This document shows, one piece after another, positions 21,359 to 21,373 of a DNA stretch of 21,373 bases. Each line of letters begins with the position of its first letter. Positions within the stretch are counted from its first letter, which is position 1. The DNA comes from Bacteroidales bacterium UBA755. Its GTDB lineage: Bacteria; Bacteroidota; Bacteroidia; Bacteroidales; UBA932. The DNA lies in assembly GCA_002297815.1 (NCBI GenBank), contig DBKH01000085.1, positions 1-21,373 of the forward strand, read 5' to 3'. Both the position numbers and the translations under genes were made by a program. Under the pieces are notes generated by a model. That model ran no database searches. It was not told the DNA's origin and saw only the letters and a list, made by a program, of their open reading frames with translations.

Positions 21359-21373
21359 CAAATAGATAGAGGG

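Noticed and set aside
1..21373. CRISPR array, integrase, transposase or phage genes
   Set aside because: No regularly spaced direct repeats and no recognisable mobility protein in either strand.

Overview
The window reads as the chromosome of a member of the Bacteroidota, most likely a gut-type Bacteroidales. The evidence is recurrent TAnnTTTG-type -7 boxes just upstream of genes (for example at 7923-7930, 11157-11164, 16337-16344 and 21267-21274), the general lack of Shine-Dalgarno sequences, and the protein families present. It is mostly housekeeping and accessory membrane physiology. I see no phage, insertion sequence, CRISPR array or classical defence island.

Layout. 1-3400: an orphan hypothetical protein, a small two-gene ABC transporter (a 106-aa membrane protein plus an ATPase), a decayed stretch holding the C-terminal remnant of a chloramphenicol acetyltransferase-like gene and a degenerate intergenic repeat, then a SotB-type efflux pump, all genes on the minus strand. 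3450-5060: a patatin-like phospholipase followed closely by a membrane-anchored protein of a DUF7832-like family. 5317-14187: ion and solute transporters: a ZIP metal importer, a ThrE-type threonine/serine exporter, a GtrA-family protein, a CPA2 cation:proton antiporter with RCK-C domains, a DUF3298/RsiV-like lipoprotein, an NhaC-family antiporter coupled to a CDF metal exporter, and an SDR oxidoreductase. 14193-18432: a PIB-2 type Zn/Cd/Pb P-type ATPase divergent from a Fur-family regulator, which heads a likely operon with an EamA transporter and an exported nitroreductase closed by a clear terminator. 18469-21210: a tight three-gene lipid operon (GNAT-fold acyltransferase, CDP-alcohol phosphotransferase, PlsC-like acyltransferase). 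21286-21358: tRNA-Ala with anticodon CGC.

How the genes work together. Metal homeostasis is the main theme: ZIP uptake, CDF and P-type ATPase export, and a Fur-family repressor beside the ATPase with candidate TTGCA-type operator dyads in the shared intergenic region. The most interesting module is the lipid operon. Its first enzyme resembles the GNAT-fold family that includes bacterial ceramide synthase, so with its two partners it may N-acylate a lipid, attach a head group through a CDP-alcohol, and O-acylate a product. This is an inference; no serine palmitoyltransferase lies in the window.

Structural oddities include three convergent gene pairs with no space between their stop codons, a promoter inside the U-tract of a terminator, and two copies (one perfect, one decayed) of a hairpin-forming intergenic repeat, one of which supplies the last codons of sotB. 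Several genes have an in-frame TTG or GTG upstream of a better ATG; in those cases I chose the ATG because it fits the promoter position or the family alignment.
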